Assembly: GCA_012518475.1 (NCBI GenBank)
Contig: JAAYSB010000259.1
Location: 1-7,464 of the forward strand
Direction: 5' to 3'
Length of the DNA stretch: 7,464 nt
Source: Intrasporangiaceae bacterium
GTDB taxonomy: Bacteria > Actinomycetota > Actinomycetes > Actinomycetales > Dermatophilaceae
The notes under the pieces were generated by a model. That model made no database searches. It was not told the origin of the DNA and saw only the letters and a list, made by a program, of their open reading frames with translations. Made by a program: the position numbers and the translations under genes. Positions 5,942 through 7,464 of this stretch are shown here, piece after piece. Positions within the stretch are counted from its first letter, which is position 1. Each line of letters starts with the position of its first letter.

Positions 5942-7099
5942 TCAGCGGCGCACGACGAGGGCGAGCGGCTCAACGCAGACACTCGTCTCCCCGGCCGGCC
6001 ACGGGTGATCCTGCTCCTCGCCGTCCACGGTCAGGGTTGCCGGCTTGTCGAGCGTGATCGTGAACGCGGGCGAGCGCATCGGCACGAGTAGCGGGGTGGG
6101 GCGGGAGGCCTTGCGCATCATCGCCTTCGCGACCCCGGTCCAGCCCTTGAGGGAGCGGCTCGCATAAAGGTATGCGTCGAGAACTCGTCTCGCCTCGTCG
6201 CCGTCGGTCATCGGCTGCTCACTCGTGGCGAAGCTGATCGACCGGGCCGGGCGCACGATCGCCTCCTCGTCGTCCGGCTTGACCGTGGCCGTGAACGGGT
6301 TCGCCTTGACGATGCCCTTGGCGATGTCCTTGGTGCTCAACGCGGGCTCGTCCTCCGCAACGACCTCGCCGATGACGAGAGTGCTGAGGAAGACGACTGT
6401 CGGCACCGTGGACGCCGGGTCGTCCTGCATCCCCGTGTCCGCGTCGGCCGGAAGTTCCTCGGGTCCGAGTCGGGCGCGGCCGATGTCGATGCGCTCGTTC
6501 TTGCCGGTCAGCGCCGTCGTCATCGCAGTAGTCATCTCAGCGGAGACGGCAGGGCTGTCGTGGCCTGGGCCGGGGACGGCTCCCGGCCACGTCGATGGGG
6601 TATGCGCTGCTTCCGCCTGCGCCGGAGCGGCGGATGAGGGGAGGTAACGGTCGGGTGACGGGAGGAAGGACACCGGTGTCTCCGTCCCGGCGAACACCGA
6701 GGCGACGCCGCGGGTCACGCTCGAGTCACCACGGACACAGACGACGTCGACGTCATCGGTGCGGGCCTCGGTCGCGGCCGTGACCGCTCCCGTGCCGTCG
6801 AGGACCTCGAGCCAGAGCGGCTCCTCCCAGCCGGCCGCGGCACACTGGCCGGTCAGCTGCGTGCGCAGGCGGTCGTCGGCACCCTGGATGATGATGGCCG
6901 CACGCTTGAGCGGCTCCGGCTCGGGGTCCTCGGTGCGGAAGGTGTCCCGGTGCGGGCGGTTCTTGTGCGTCGCCCGGTGCTTGCCGCCGCCGCGCGGCCG
7001 GCTGCGGGCCGTGCTGCCGACGAGGTACACGACGAAGAGGATCACCGCGAGGCCGAGAACGCCCGCGATGACCAGCCACATCGTCTCGACATCGCCCAC
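5942..7099 (-). CDS. Membrane-anchored diacylglycerol-kinase-fold protein with degenerate catalytic motifs
   Basis: 385 residues from the GTG at 7099. A membrane helix (about 7-28) is followed by a basic, His/Arg-rich stretch (32-52). The remainder follows the YegS/DgkB-type lipid kinase layout: a KRAAIIIQG strand (65-73); AAAGWEEPLWLEV with DGTGAVTAATEA (87-112), like the usual 'aGw-x-wleTT...G...A'; DDVDVVCVRGDSSVTRGVASVFAG (115-138) where active enzymes have GGDGT; then FLPSPDRY (145-152) where the nucleotide-loop GTGN is expected. A Pro/Ala-rich insertion (153-190) precedes ALTGKNERIDIGR (196-208), VVFLSTLVIGEVVA (235-248), ARSISFA (285-291) and the terminal beta block LTVDGEE...VCVEPLALVV (356-383). 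GGDGT is RGDSS and GTGN is lost, so kinase activity is doubtful. It may sense or bind lipid. An in-frame GTG at 7138 would add 13 residues but overlaps the -10 element. An ATG at 7081 is another possible start. Confidence 0.85.
   Translation of the reverse strand: MGDVETMWLVIAGVLGLAVILFVVYLVGSTARSRPRGGGKHRATHKNRPHRDTFRTEDPEPEPLKRAAIIIQGADDRLRTQLTGQCAAAGWEEPLWLEVLDGTGAVTAATEARTDDVDVVCVRGDSSVTRGVASVFAGTETPVSFLPSPDRYLPSSAAPAQAEAAHTPSTWPGAVPGPGHDSPAVSAEMTTAMTTALTGKNERIDIGRARLGPEELPADADTGMQDDPASTVPTVVFLSTLVIGEVVAEDEPALSTKDIAKGIVKANPFTATVKPDDEEAIVRPARSISFATSEQPMTDGDEARRVLDAYLYASRSLKGWTGVAKAMMRKASRPTPLLVPMRSPAFTITLDKPATLTVDGEEQDHPWPAGETSVCVEPLALVVRR
6169..6176 (-). repeat. CGCATACC octamer, copy 4
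   Basis: It lies inside the kinase-fold gene, in the sense direction, read as C-GCA-TAC-C (Ala-Tyr). With the adjoining bases it forms a short palindrome: CGCATA and TATGCG (6161-6176) separated by 4 bases. Confidence 0.5.
6599..6606 (-). repeat. CGCATACC octamer, copy 5
   Basis: It lies in the Pro/Ala-rich insertion of the kinase-fold gene, in the sense direction, read as CG-CAT-ACC (Ala-His-Thr). Again it supplies the only CAT I found among the His codons of its gene. Confidence 0.5.
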
Positions 7100-7106
7100 G
7101 CATGCG

Positions 7107-7114
7107 AACCTATA
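7107..7114 (-). promoter_or_regulatory. -10 region (TATAGGTT) of the kinase-fold/patatin/acyltransferase operon
   Basis: On the minus strand TATAGGTT contains two overlapping TANNNT-like hexamers. The inner one, TAGGTT (7107-7112), ends 7 bases before the GTG at 7099, so the transcript would begin at or beside that GTG. This argues against the longer frame that opens at 7138. An 8-base palindrome, CGCATGCG (7099-7106), lies over the expected start of transcription. Confidence 0.55.
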
Positions 7115-7153
7115 CCACCGCCAGGCACAGCCGAGCACCGGTAAACCCGGATG

Positions 7154-7175
7154 ATCCGCACTGCGCTACGCGGAT
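7154..7175. promoter_or_regulatory. Inverted repeat upstream of serS, possible operator
   Basis: ATCCGC (7154-7159) and GCGGAT (7170-7175) form 6-bp arms 10 bases apart, placed just where a serS promoter spacer would be and touching its -10 hexamer. It could bind a regulator or be chance in GC-rich DNA. No T-box-like leader or long untranslated region precedes serS. Confidence 0.25.
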
Positions 7176-7180
7176 AAACT
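7175..7180 (+). promoter_or_regulatory. -10 element (TAAACT), probable leaderless start of serS
   Basis: TAAACT ends 7 bases before the GTG at 7188, and the CGCTCAG between them is not a Shine-Dalgarno. The 88-bp gap to the divergent gene start at 7099 holds both promoters. Confidence 0.6.
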
Positions 7181-7187
7181 CGCTCAG

Positions 7188-7464
7188 GTGATCGACATCA
7201 AGCTGTTGCGCGAGAACCCGGAGGCGGTGCGCGCCAGCCAGCGCGCCCGCGGCGAGGACGAGGGGGTGGTCGACGCCGTCCTCGAGGCCGAGCAGCGCCG
7301 TCGCAGCTCACTGACCGCCTTCGAGCAGCTTCGCGCCGAGCAGAAGGGGCTCGGCAAGGACGTCGCCCGCGCCCAGGGCGAGGAGAAGCAGGCGCTGCTC
7401 GCCCGGACCAAGGAGCTGAGCCAGCAGGTCAAGGACCTCCAGGCAGCGGCCGACGAGGCGCAGA
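7188..7464 (+). CDS. serS: Seryl-tRNA synthetase, N-terminal part (runs off window)
   Basis: 92 complete codons are present from the GTG at 7188. The opening MIDIKLLRENPEAVRAS is the classic start of bacterial SerRS. Residues about 30-92 form the Arg/Glu/Gln/Leu-rich helices of the long coiled-coil arm, which reaches the extra arm of tRNA-Ser. The catalytic class II domain, with its three motifs, lies beyond the window. The enzyme charges tRNA-Ser, and tRNA-Sec where present, in the cytoplasm. It is transcribed divergently from the lipid operon. The first in-frame start that gives the conserved N-terminus is this GTG. Confidence 0.97.
   Translation, partial: MIDIKLLRENPEAVRASQRARGEDEGVVDAVLEAEQRRRSSLTAFEQLRAEQKGLGKDVARAQGEEKQALLARTKELSQQVKDLQAAADEAQ

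Noticed and set aside
4652..6091. Long plus-strand open frame (479 codons)
   Set aside because: It is antisense to the acyltransferase, patatin and kinase-fold genes, all of which have clear family motifs. Its own translation is charged, low-complexity and has no recognisable domain.
7100..7138. Longer start (GTG at 7138) for the kinase-fold protein
   Set aside because: It would put the TATAGGTT promoter element inside the coding region and adds 13 residues (Trp/Cys/Arg-rich) with no family support.
7141..7187. T-box leader for serS
   Set aside because: The space upstream of serS is far too short and lacks the T-box core sequence. The promoter position implies no leader.
7184..7432. Minus-strand open frame (82 codons) opposite serS
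   Set aside because: It is Ser/Arg/Ala-rich antisense to the well-recognised SerRS N-terminus.

Overview
The window looks like core chromosome from a high-GC Actinomycetota species. GC is very high, third codon positions are almost all G/C, and GTG starts are common. It carries a pheA to serS neighbourhood; M. tuberculosis also has these two genes close together. The style would fit Micrococcales (for example Intrasporangiaceae), but that placement is inference. I see no insertion sequence, phage gene, CRISPR array, rRNA or tRNA.

Layout. 1-142 is the 3' end of an unidentified plus-strand gene. 143-368 is non-coding and holds a perfect 17-bp tandem duplication and two inverted repeats. 369-2543 (minus) encodes a 724-residue envelope protein: a signal peptide, an alkaline-phosphatase/sulfatase-like extracellular domain lacking its metal-site motifs, and about 11 membrane helices. 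A 73-bp divergent promoter region separates it from a plus-strand pair: a DUF4446 membrane protein (2617-3039) overlapping prephenate dehydratase pheA (3036-3983). Eight bases after pheA comes the tail of a minus-strand group. In its own transcription order this group is a membrane-anchored diacylglycerol-kinase-fold protein with degenerate catalytic motifs (7099-5942), a patatin-like phospholipase (5908-5066) and a PlsC-type acyltransferase (5059-3992). Divergent from its head is serS (7188 onward, cut by the window edge).

How the genes work together. pheA makes phenylpyruvate for phenylalanine. The three minus-strand genes form a lipid-handling set: one would be expected to bind or phosphorylate lipid, one to release fatty acid from lipid, and one to put acyl chains back on a glycerophosphate backbone. 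The set suggests membrane phospholipid turnover or remodelling, with the kinase-like member probably a non-catalytic sensor or scaffold.

Two signals cut across genes. First, all five transcription-unit heads have a TANNNT -10-like hexamer ending 6-7 bases before the start codon and no usable Shine-Dalgarno, so leaderless mRNAs are likely. The two downstream operon genes do have Shine-Dalgarno-like sequences. Second, the octamer CGCATACC occurs five times, always in the sense direction of the local gene, in two codon phases and through otherwise rare codons. No defence or mobile system was found. The best candidates for something undescribed are the degenerate kinase in its lipid operon, the degenerate phosphatase/membrane fusion, and the octamer.
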